A DNA stretch of 64,000 nucleotides from Sphingobium naphthae (GTDB lineage Bacteria; Pseudomonadota; Alphaproteobacteria; Sphingomonadales; Sphingomonadaceae), in the NCBI RefSeq assembly GCF_020782235.1, contig NZ_JAJGNO010000005.1, forward strand, positions 62,001 through 126,000, written 5' to 3'. Below the pieces are notes generated by a model, which was not told where the DNA came from, made no database searches, and was given only the letters and a program-made list of their open reading frames with translations. The position numbers and the translations under genes were made by a program. Of the stretch, positions 35,952-43,135 are shown in pieces; within the stretch, counting starts at the first letter, position 1, and every line of letters begins with the position of its first letter.

Positions 35952-36560
35952 ATGACAGAATGGATCACCGCCATTGTCGAGCAGATGGGCTACTGCGCCA
36001 TCGCGCTGCTCATGCTGCTGGAAAATGTGTTTCCGCCCATACCTTCTGAAGTCATTATGCCCCTGGCGGGCTACACTGCGGCTGACGGCGGCCTCAACAT
36101 CATGCTTGTCATCATATCCGGCACGATAGGGACGGTCACTGGCGCGGCCTTCTGGTGGTGGCTGGCAAGCAAATGTGGCGAACGGCGATTGAAAAAGCTG
36201 GCTGACCGCCATGGGCGCTGGCTTACGCTGTCGGCCAGCGAAATCGATCGCATCGATGACTGGTTCGACCGGCACGGCTCATGGGCCATTCCCGTCGCTC
36301 ACATCATTCCTGGTCTGCGCACGTTGATCTCGATTCCGGCAGGCCTGTTCGGCACCCCTTTTCCACGGTTTATCTTCCTGACTACGTTGGGATCGGCTGT
36401 GTGGAACAGTGTTCTTGCAGGCGCTGGATATTTTCTCGGCCAGCAATTTTCGGCCGTAGATCGTTATCTGGAACCGGCTGGCCTTGCGATTATGGCGGCA
36501 GTGCTGCTGTATTACCTCTACCGCGTCATCACCTTCAAGCCGAGTGCCGAAAATGCTTGA
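35952..36560 (+). CDS. DedA-family membrane protein
   Basis: A 202-residue inner-membrane protein. ENVFPPIPSEVIMPLAGY (residues about 24-41) is the DedA signature, followed by GTIGTVTGAAFWWWLASKCGERRL and RHGSWAIPVAHIIPGLRTLISIPAGLFGTPFPRFIFLTTLGSAVWN with the conserved arginine. About five hydrophobic segments. DedA proteins move lipid carriers across the membrane and matter for envelope stress. Its last codons overlap the MgtC-like gene, so the two are co-translated. Confidence 0.92.
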   Translation: MTEWITAIVEQMGYCAIALLMLLENVFPPIPSEVIMPLAGYTAADGGLNIMLVIISGTIGTVTGAAFWWWLASKCGERRLKKLADRHGRWLTLSASEIDRIDDWFDRHGSWAIPVAHIIPGLRTLISIPAGLFGTPFPRFIFLTTLGSAVWNSVLAGAGYFLGQQFSAVDRYLEPAGLAIMAAVLLYYLYRVITFKPSAENA

Positions 36561-37080
36561 GGACGATCTCCCCGTCACCCTCATGAGGCTCGGGCTCGCA
36601 ACGCTTCTAGGCCTTGTCCTGGGGTTCGAACGCGAACGCCACGGCCATGATGCAGGGTTACGAACCCATGGCCTCGTCGCGCTCAGCTCAGGCATGCTTA
36701 CCTTGTCTGCCCTGGAACTTGTGGAACACCATGGAGAGGGCGACCCTGTCCGTGTCATACAAGGGTTGGCCCAGGCTATCGGCTTCATCGCCGGAGGCCT
36801 AATCTTCGTGCGAGGCGGCGATGTGCGCAACATGACAACGGCGGCCAGTCTCTGGATGGCAGCGGCCGTGGGCATAACCGCCGGAGCCGGGCAGTATATT
36901 CTGGTGCTGGTGGGCACTGCCCTTGCAGTCTTGCTGCTAGTTGCTGCCACCCTCGTCGAGCGAATTATGCCAAAAAATGGCGGTTCGCCAGATAGTCAGA
37001 AAACGGTGCAAATGCCGAACCGGCGCGGCTCTGCCGTTCCTTCTCCTCCACCCGCTCAGCTTGGCGAAGAGGAAAAGTAG
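36553..37080 (+). CDS. MgtC/SapB-family membrane protein
   Basis: A 175-residue inner-membrane protein from the ATG at 36553, overlapping the DedA stop by eight bases. It starts MLEDDLPVTLMRLGLATLLGLVLGFERERHG; the GFERER block with HDAGLRTHGLVALSSGML is the MgtC/SapB hallmark. GLAQAIGFIAGGLIFVRGGDVRNMTTAASLWMAAAVG follows. Four to five helices. Relatives are linked to magnesium limitation or acid survival; the short form here lacks the C-terminal soluble domain. Confidence 0.9.
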   Translation: MLEDDLPVTLMRLGLATLLGLVLGFERERHGHDAGLRTHGLVALSSGMLTLSALELVEHHGEGDPVRVIQGLAQAIGFIAGGLIFVRGGDVRNMTTAASLWMAAAVGITAGAGQYILVLVGTALAVLLLVAATLVERIMPKNGGSPDSQKTVQMPNRRGSAVPSPPPAQLGEEEK

Positions 37081-37328
37081 TGCGACTTCGAGGAGCATTG
37101 AAGCACGCGTCGGCTTCGAGCTTTGGCTGTGTTTCGACCACGGAATCCGACCCAACGGTTGCCCGTTCAGGGGACGATTACGGCGGAATTGCGAACGTCG
37201 GCTTCAACCGAAATCCGCCACTTCTCCTATGATTGTGCACCGCAGAAATGTCCCGCACCCAATCGCAATACGAATGTCCGGTTTTGGGCGCGGGCATATC
37301 GCTGTCGAACGGCCCAGATGGGCGCTGG

Positions 37329-37769
37329 TCAGTCTCCGCTGACGGGCTTTGAATACACTGGGCTAAATGCGCGATCAAAGGCCACGATAGCCTTTCGCAT
37401 TCCTCTCTGCTCCACCAGTGAAAGCGCATCCGATATTGAGACCCATCTGCGCTCACGCTGACGCATTTCGGGCCACACTGGCGCTTCTGTAGTGACTGCC
37501 AGAGGATGAACGGTCACGCTCTGCTCCTCCTCATGAGAAGCGTTCTGTTTCTTGCGAACATAGTTCGCGATCGGATCCACCTCAGTTCGACCGATCACGC
37601 CACCTTCTTCAAATGCTTCCTTCGCTGCTGATGAATGCGCCCCCATACCCGGTCGCACGTGCCCTTTCGGAAGTACCCAGCGTCTCTTCTTTCGTGACGT
37701 CACCAGCAGAATTTCCAGTTCTCCATCTGCATCGTAGCGATAGGGTATGGCCGCAGATTGAAGGGACAT
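37329..37769 (-). CDS. Nudix hydrolase (diphosphoinositol-polyphosphatase-like group)
   Basis: A 146-residue hydrolase from ATG 37769 (37796 is an alternative). The Nudix box is GHVRPGMGAHSSAAKEAFEEGGV near residues 40-62: the REUxEExGU core is present as KEAFEEGG, while the usual Glu after the first Gly stretch is Met, as in the MutT group that hydrolyses diadenosine or diphosphoinositol polyphosphates. RRWVLPKGH and QRERRWVSISDAL also fit. The 5' side is close to the IS3 element, but the gene seems complete. Confidence 0.82.
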   Translation of the reverse strand: MSLQSAAIPYRYDADGELEILLVTSRKKRRWVLPKGHVRPGMGAHSSAAKEAFEEGGVIGRTEVDPIANYVRKKQNASHEEEQSVTVHPLAVTTEAPVWPEMRQRERRWVSISDALSLVEQRGMRKAIVAFDRAFSPVYSKPVSGD

Positions 37770-37979
37770 GGTGTGATCTCGACAGGTTTGCGGCAATATA
37801 TATGCCGCCTACCTGCATCAGGCCAAATGGAATTACGGCATTCCCCCTGGTGATCCGATGTCCACTTTGGAGCAACGCGGTTTCAATTAGGGCCGACAGG
37901 AAGGGGCGCATTGCCGCCTGACGTGCTCCCCAGAAACTCCGCCAGTTTGAGCTAAGGTTCTTCATTGAGGAGGACGGAG

Positions 37980-38246
37980 ATGAAGCGCAGCAGGTTTAGC
38001 GAGGAGCAGATCATAGCGATCCTGCGGGAGCAGGAAGCTGGGTCATCGACAGCGGATGTGTGTCGCAAGCACGGCGTGAGCAGCGCGACGTTCTACAAAT
38101 GGAAGGCGAGCTATGGCGGCATGGATGTGTCGCAGGCGCGCAAGCTGAAGGTGCTGGAGGACGAGAACGCGCGGCTGAAGCGACTGCTGGCCGATGCGAT
38201 GCTCGACAATGCAGTGCTGAAGGAGGTTGCCTCAAAAAACTGGTGA
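37980..38246 (+). CDS. IS3-family OrfA (helix-turn-helix protein)
   Basis: An 88-residue protein starting [21 protein letters not shown], with the DNA-binding helix-turn-helix [20 protein letters not shown] and a leucine-zipper-like tail ([28 protein letters not shown]). GAGGACGGAG precedes the ATG. It ends just after the A6 run where a -1 shift produces the OrfAB transposase. Confidence 0.92.
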   Translation: MKRSRFSEEQIIAILREQEAGSSTADVCRKHGVSSATFYKWKASYGGMDVSQARKLKVLEDENARLKRLLADAMLDNAVLKEVASKNW

Positions 38247-39106
38247 AGCCTGCCGCTCGCCGAAGGGCTGTCGAGGATGTTCGACAGACCTTCGGCATCA
38301 GCGAGCGTCGGGCGTGCGCCATTCTCAGCGTGGATCGATCGTCGATGCGCTATGCGCATCGGCGTAGTGATGATGGCGACCTGCGGTCGCGTCTTCGCGA
38401 GATCGCGCTCGAGCGTCGCCGGTTCGGTTACCGACGGCTGGGGATCATGCTGGCGCGCGAGGGGCTGGTCATGAACCACAAGAAGCTGCTGCGACTATAT
38501 CGCGAAGAGAACCTGCGGGTGCGTCGCCGACGTGGTCGCAAGCGCGCGATGGGCACGCGAGCACCGATGACCTTGCCGCAAGGGCCGAACCAGCGCTGGA
38601 GCCTGGACTTCGTCAGCGACACGCTGGTGTGTAGCAGGCGGATCCGCATCCTGGCCGTGGTAGATGACTTCACGCGCGAGAACCTCGCGCTGGTGGCCGA
38701 CACGTCGCTATCGGGCGCCCGTGTTGCCCGCGAACTCGATGCGATCATCGCGGCTCGCGGCAAGCCGCTGATGATCGTGAGCGACAACGGGACCGAGCTG
38801 ACCAGCCTGGCGATCCTGCGCTGGGCGCAGGACAGGCAGATCGAGTGGCATTACATCGCCCCCGGCAAGCCACAGCAGAACGGCTATTTCGAGAGCTTTA
38901 ATGGTCGCTTGCGCGACGAATGCCTGAACGAGACGCTGTTCGCGTCATTGAGCCATGCCCGCTCGGTGTTGAGCAACTGGCGCTACGATTACAACCATGT
39001 GCGGCCGCATAGCGGGATAAGCGGGCTGACGCCCGCCGATGCTGCCAGGCGGGTTGTGCAGCCCCGCCCACAAGGGCACGATGATAACCCCGGACTCCAG
39101 TTATGA
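38234..39106 (+). CDS. IS3-family OrfB transposase (integrase core)
   Basis: The catalytic half, read by -1 frameshift at A6 (38234-38239), continuing [28 protein letters not shown] in pieces. The DDE residues sit in [18 protein letters not shown] and [17 protein letters not shown]. The C terminus has [19 protein letters not shown], standard for this family. No premature stop, so the element seems functional. Confidence 0.92.
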   Translation, partial: KKLVKPAARRRAVEDVRQTFGISERRACAILSVDRSSMRYAHRRSDDGDLRSRLREIALERRRFGYRRLGIMLAREGLVMNHKKLLRLYREENLRVRRRRGRKRAMGTRAPMTLPQGPNQRWSLDFVSDTLVCSRRIRILAVVDDFTRENLALVADTSLSGARVARELDAIIAARGKPLMIVSDNGTELTSLAILRWAQDRQIEWHYIAPGKPQQNGYFESFNGRLRDECLNETLFASLSHARSVLSNWRYDYNHVRPHSGISGLTPADAARRVVQPRPQGHDDNPGLQL

Positions 39107-39366
39107 CTGGAGGAGTTTTGGGGAGCACGTCACGCCGCGAGCGTGGCGCTAACGACGGTTGCGCAGTTAAGGTTGAGCTTCTGATTGCGGCAAATGATCG
39201 GAAACAGCGATTTATCGTGAGATTTAGTGCGGCTCCCACTCGCAATGAGGAGTGTAACGATGTTGTCATAATGACAATGAATGTATTTGACCTCTGTATG
39301 TTATGCACACATGTTCGCACCTGCAGAAGATGCCTTGGCGGGTTCTCTCACTAAGGAGGTGCGGAT

Positions 39367-39780
39367 ATGTCGCGTAATATCGCGGCTTCCGAAGCTGATG
39401 AGCCGTTGCTCTCCTACGTTAAGGAGCTCTCAGGTAAACGCATCGAGCTTGCACGGAAGCGGGAGGGGCTGACGCAACGCGAGCTTGCCCGGGCACTGGG
39501 CATGGGTGTTCGTTGGCTGCGAGAAATCGAGTCTGGCAACCCGAAGTCGAAGTTGGATGACCATCTTCGTTGCACATATCATTTGTGCCTTTCCACCGGC
39601 CATATCCTCATTCCGCTGCTCTACCTTGGACAGAATATGTCTTACCCATTCCAGCTGGCTGCGGGTGATTTGCAGGAGTTGGAGCGACTATGTGTTGAGG
39701 TCATTTCCGAGAGGAGCCTGTCAAAGCTGACGCGACAGTTAACGCCGAGATGGCGAACAGCTCCCGTAGGTGCCGGCTGA
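39367..39780 (+). CDS. XRE-type helix-turn-helix regulator of the lasso locus
   Basis: A 137-residue protein with an N-terminal XRE DNA-binding domain (KRIELARKREGLTQRELARALGMGVRWLREIESGNPKSK in pieces, residues about 24-62) and a short helical C-terminal part. AAGGAGG precedes the start. Its end overlaps the GntR gene by 31 bases, and both read toward the lasso precursor, so they probably regulate it. Target unknown. Confidence 0.8.
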   Translation: MSRNIAASEADEPLLSYVKELSGKRIELARKREGLTQRELARALGMGVRWLREIESGNPKSKLDDHLRCTYHLCLSTGHILIPLLYLGQNMSYPFQLAAGDLQELERLCVEVISERSLSKLTRQLTPRWRTAPVGAG

Positions 39781-40418
39781 CAGTGGCTCCCGAACCCGCC
39801 AATCACGAACGCATCTATCGCGCGATCAAGGCCGACTACCTTGATGGTCGCTTCGTAGTCGGCCAGCGAATTGACATGACTCTGATTGCAGACCGCCATC
39901 GCGTCAGTCTGACGCCGGTTCGTGATGCTATGCATCGACTTGCAGGCGAATCCTTGGTCGAGGCTCATATCGATGGCGGATTTCGTCTGCTGGTGCCAGA
40001 TCGGGAACGGCTATTTCACTTCTACGCATGGCATGCGCATCATATCCAGTCCGCTGTCAACGCTTCCACCGAAGATGCGCTTGTGCGTACCATGTCCGAC
40101 TTCAGTGGAAATCCCATTCCGTCAAATGACCTTTTGCGCGTGCATCATGTGGGGGCATTCTTCCAGACTTTGGTAGCCGCGACCGGCAACCTTGAATTTG
40201 CCGCCGTGGTCGAGCGCAGTAATGAGCGGCTCGCTTATGTCAGATTGGCCGAAATGGCGTACTTTCGTCGAGCGGACCGGGAGATTGCTCAACTGGTCAA
40301 TCCAGTTGCAAACAACGTCCATTTGAACCTGAGACGTCGCCTGTGGAGCTACCATCGACGTCGAATTGAACATGTGGCGGCAATTTCGGCGCGCTTGAGT
40401 GGACCATCAACGGATTGA
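39750..40418 (+). CDS. GntR-family regulator of the lasso locus
   Basis: A 222-residue regulator. The winged helix is HERIYRAIKADYLDGRFVVGQRIDMTLIADRHRVSLTPVRDAMHRLAGESLVE in pieces (residues about 19-70), with SLTPVRDAMHRLAGE as the recognition region. An all-helical effector-binding domain of FadR/FCD type follows. It starts inside the XRE gene, so the two are translationally coupled. The effector may be a sugar or acid, or the lasso product itself; nothing visible decides this. Confidence 0.8.
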   Translation: MANSSRRCRLTVAPEPANHERIYRAIKADYLDGRFVVGQRIDMTLIADRHRVSLTPVRDAMHRLAGESLVEAHIDGGFRLLVPDRERLFHFYAWHAHHIQSAVNASTEDALVRTMSDFSGNPIPSNDLLRVHHVGAFFQTLVAATGNLEFAAVVERSNERLAYVRLAEMAYFRRADREIAQLVNPVANNVHLNLRRRLWSYHRRRIEHVAAISARLSGPSTD

Positions 40419-40570
40419 AATCAGGCTGGCTATGCGCTTCACCGTCGATTTGCGAGATATGCCCATAAATATGTGTCGCCTGGGCCAGCTTATATATGAA
40501 CGAGTACGGGTTAGCATGCGGATACAATCCTCGATGTCGCAACATCGCGACGCAATATGAGGAATGTATC
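40419..40570 (+). promoter_or_regulatory. Leader region of the lasso precursor gene with inverted repeat
   Basis: About 150 bases between the GntR gene and the precursor. At 40532-40547 CGATGT-CGCA-ACATCG is a 6-bp inverted repeat, a possible operator, about 24 bases upstream of the precursor ATG. GAGGA about eight bases before 40571 is the ribosome site. The stretch near 40440-40500 is AT-richer and likely holds the promoter. Confidence 0.45.
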
Positions 40571-40702
40571 ATGCAGAATGAAATCGAACAGAATGTCGAT
40601 GTCATCGACCTCGGTGCCGCCTCTATCGTGACCCAGGGCGGAAATCCGGAACCCGGCAGCGACCTGCCCGCATTCCAGCGCCAGATCGGCATCGAAGACT
40701 GA
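40571..40702 (+). CDS. Lasso peptide precursor (A gene)
   Basis: A 43-residue peptide starting MQNEIEQNVDVIDLGAAS. The leader would end IVTQ, putting the conserved Thr (T21) at position -2, as required in lasso leaders. The core of 21 residues begins at G23: GGNPEPGSD, then tail LPAFQRQIGIED. Gly1 and Asp9 are ideally placed for a 9-residue macrolactam ring; the tail has Phe, Gln and Arg as possible plugs. B and C genes follow at once. Length and layout match isopeptidase-associated lasso precursors. I do not recognise the core as a known peptide. Confidence 0.88.
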   Translation: MQNEIEQNVDVIDLGAASIVTQGGNPEPGSDLPAFQRQIGIED

Positions 40703-40712
40703 ACCTCTGGCT

Positions 40713-40740
40713 CGGCGAGCTTTGCGCTCGCCGGGCTTTT
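40713..40740 (+). terminator. Hairpin between lasso A and B (attenuator or partial terminator)
   Basis: CGGCGAGC, loop TTTGC, GCTCGCCG form an 8-bp stem (40713-40733) followed by GGCTTTTCT. It lies 10 bases after the precursor stop and before the B gene. Partial termination here would give far more precursor than enzyme message. Confidence 0.7.
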
Positions 40741-40752
40741 CTGGGGGTGCTT

Positions 40753-41370
40753 ATGTATTATCAGCTCACCGAAACCTTGAGTTGTTGCTTGGTTGAAGAG
40801 TACTGGGTCTTCTTGGATTGCGTGGCGGACCGGTACTTCGCCATACAAGCAAAGGGCCTTCAATCTGGCGCTCCTGACCTTGCCAATCCCGCGTTCAGAT
40901 CATGCGCCTTGTCCAATTTCCGGGCTGATGCGCTGACGCCGGTCATAGTGAGTGGTCCCAGGGTCAAACTGGATACGGGGAAAGGGCCTCGAGATCTGAG
41001 ATCCTGTCTGGCAGCCTATATTTGCCTCGTTCGCGCTTTCCTGATGCGATCCGGCCATTTTGCAAAATTCGAAGCGATTTCGGGCAAGGCTCGGCACCGC
41101 ATTCAAGCCCTCGAACCGAAGGCATCGCTTGAACAATCTGTACGGTCGTTCGAGGCAGTCATGCGCTGGTTGCCTGTTGAAAACCAATGTCTGCCGCAGG
41201 CTCTGGCTTTGCAGGAATTTCTGGTGTCGGCCGGGCACGATGCGATGGTTGTGGTGGGCGTCGCTATCAACCCCTTCAAAGCGCACTGCTGGGTCCAGAA
41301 TGGCGACCACGTGTTGTTGCAGGCGCCTGAGTTCGTGCGTGGATATTACCCCATACGCGTGTTCCGATGA
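40753..41370 (+). CDS. Lasso peptide B protein (leader-binding plus leader peptidase, fused)
   Basis: A 205-residue protein from ATG 40753. The N-terminal 60 residues (YYQLTETLSCCLVEEYWVFLDCVADRYFAI) look like the RRE leader-recognition domain (B1). The C-terminal half is the transglutaminase-like cysteine protease (B2) with C146 (NQCLPQALALQEFL), H178 (FKAHCWVQ) and D185 (NGDHVLL). It removes the leader at the Thr-Gln/Gly junction. Split B1 and B2 genes are usual in Firmicutes and actinobacteria; the fused form is typical of proteobacteria. Its stop overlaps the C gene by four bases. Confidence 0.9.
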   Translation: MYYQLTETLSCCLVEEYWVFLDCVADRYFAIQAKGLQSGAPDLANPAFRSCALSNFRADALTPVIVSGPRVKLDTGKGPRDLRSCLAAYICLVRAFLMRSGHFAKFEAISGKARHRIQALEPKASLEQSVRSFEAVMRWLPVENQCLPQALALQEFLVSAGHDAMVVVGVAINPFKAHCWVQNGDHVLLQAPEFVRGYYPIRVFR

Positions 41371-43118
41371 GCAGGAGCTATCTTCTGCTCATCGGCTCGG
41401 CAATCGACAACCAAAGGGATATTGCGCTCACCTTGGGACTTCCCATTCCAGAGGGCCTTGACCTCGCCTTTGAGACGGCGGGCATCAGAGCTTATGCATC
41501 CCGTCTGGAAACGAATAGGCTTGCGGGCGACGTTGGAATTGTCCTGGGAGCATGTGAAATGAAACATGTCCCAGCAAGTGCCTTCGATGGATCTGCAGCG
41601 GCAGCTTCCCAAATGACTGACATATTAAGCGCCGGCACCGCCCCTCAGCAGCTGTGGGGCTCATTCATATGCTGCTACTCTCACCAGGGGCAAATCACCA
41701 CATATCGTTCACCCTTTTCCACTTTGCCGGCGTTCTGGAGGCGATGCGGAAGTTTCATTGCGGTTTCAGACGATGCCCGTCTGCTGAGAAAGATCGTGCC
41801 ATCTCTTTCATTGGATGAGAGGCATCTGATCGAATCGATGATCGCCGACTGGCAGCCGTCATCACAGACTTCAATTGCTGGTCTCAGGTCGCTCAAATCG
41901 GGTGAGGCCCTGATCGTCACGCCTGCTGAGATAATATGTCAACAGCTGTGGGATCCGATACAATATGCGCAGGCAAGTGCGATATCGAACCCGGAAGAGG
42001 CAGTCGAATTGCTGCGCCGGCATGTGAAGCGATCCATCTCCTTTGAGGTTCGACGCCCAGGGAGAATCCTGCTCGACTATTCGGGAGGTCTGGATTCATC
42101 GTTGATTGCAAGTATCCTTGCAGACCTCGCTCATCCATTTACGGCTATAAATTACCATTTTGGTCAAGGGATTGGCGATGAACGAAATTACGCTCTCGAA
42201 GCAATGGACTATCTTGGCGGCGAACTGATCGAACAGAAGCTCGATCCGGGGCAAGTGGAGCTCGACAGATCGGCCGCAGCAAGCCTCCCTCATCCCTATA
42301 GGCGCGCATTTGTGCAGGGTGTCGATCGAGCCGCCCTTGAAACTGGATACAAGTTGGGGGCTTCCAGGTCCCTGAATGGAGCCGGAGGCGATAATGTTTT
42401 CGCGCACCTGCAAAGTTCTGCTCCTTTGGCAGATGCGCTTCGGCATTTTGGGCCCGGCATCTTCTCTCTTCGCGTCGCAAGGGACATTGCGGACGCGGCG
42501 GATGCATCGGTCACCCATGTTGTGAAGCAGGGGATGCTCAAGGCCCTTGGATTCTCGCGCCGGACAGTCCGAAGGGATTTCCAGTTTTTGTCGGAGGAAG
42601 TCAGGCAGGTGGCAATCGCCCAGCCGCAGGGCAGGGGGAACAAGTCGGTATCGAGGCTTGGTCATGGGAAGCATGAGCACCTAATGATGATAAGGGATGC
42701 CGAATTTCATCTTCTTGGCTTTGACCGTGGTGACGCACTGGAAATGTCCTTTCCCCTGCTGGCGCAACCCCTGATCGAAACCTGCCTCCGCATTCCAAGC
42801 TGGATGTGGGTCCGGAACGGAATTAACCGGTCACTCATTCGTGAAGCCTTTTCGAAAGAGCTCCCGCCTTCGATCCAGCGAAGAGGATCGAAAGGAGGGC
42901 ATACAGACTATCAATATGCAGTCTTTCGTCATCATCGAGTCAAAGCCAGGGAATTGCTTATGGACGGTCATCTGGCCGGGATGGCTATTCTCGATCGTGC
43001 GGCTATCGAGGTGGCATTCCGCGACATGATCCGAATGGAGGTGGGCACAGTCTCGCGCCTGATGCGTCTCATCGATTATGAGGCCTGGCTTTCGGCATGG
43101 CGAGGTGGAAATGTGTGA
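41367..43118 (+). CDS. Lasso peptide macrolactam synthetase (C protein, asparagine synthetase-like)
   Basis: A 583-residue enzyme that adenylates the ring Asp/Glu and forms the bond to Gly1. The PP-loop is SGGLDSS at 239-245 (LLDYSGGLDSSLIAS); GAGGDNVF at 338-345 is the second pyrophosphate contact. The N terminus keeps the asparagine-synthetase fold but lacks the glutaminase Cys2 (it starts MSRSYLL), as expected for lasso cyclases. The C terminus has RRGSKGGHTDYQY. ATGA coupling to B. It ends 17 bases from the convergent isopeptidase gene. Confidence 0.93.
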   Translation: MSRSYLLLIGSAIDNQRDIALTLGLPIPEGLDLAFETAGIRAYASRLETNRLAGDVGIVLGACEMKHVPASAFDGSAAAASQMTDILSAGTAPQQLWGSFICCYSHQGQITTYRSPFSTLPAFWRRCGSFIAVSDDARLLRKIVPSLSLDERHLIESMIADWQPSSQTSIAGLRSLKSGEALIVTPAEIICQQLWDPIQYAQASAISNPEEAVELLRRHVKRSISFEVRRPGRILLDYSGGLDSSLIASILADLAHPFTAINYHFGQGIGDERNYALEAMDYLGGELIEQKLDPGQVELDRSAAASLPHPYRRAFVQGVDRAALETGYKLGASRSLNGAGGDNVFAHLQSSAPLADALRHFGPGIFSLRVARDIADAADASVTHVVKQGMLKALGFSRRTVRRDFQFLSEEVRQVAIAQPQGRGNKSVSRLGHGKHEHLMMIRDAEFHLLGFDRGDALEMSFPLLAQPLIETCLRIPSWMWVRNGINRSLIREAFSKELPPSIQRRGSKGGHTDYQYAVFRHHRVKARELLMDGHLAGMAILDRAAIEVAFRDMIRMEVGTVSRLMRLIDYEAWLSAWRGGNV

Positions 43119-43135
43119 CATTCCCACCAGGACCA

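Larger units (their letters stand above)
37919..39132 (+). mobile_element. IS3-family (IS407-like) insertion sequence, 1,214 bp
   Basis: Terminal inverted repeats begin TGACGTGCTCCCC at both ends (left 37919, right 39132). The 4-bp target duplication CGCC (37915-37918 and 39133-39136) fits the IS407 group. It holds orfA and orfB overlapping at an A6 run. Intact ends suggest an active or recently active copy. It marks the left edge of the lasso and defence island. Confidence 0.92.

Noticed and set aside
41367-43118. Ordinary glutamine-dependent asparagine synthetase
   Set aside because: No N-terminal catalytic cysteine, and the gene directly follows a lasso precursor and leader peptidase.
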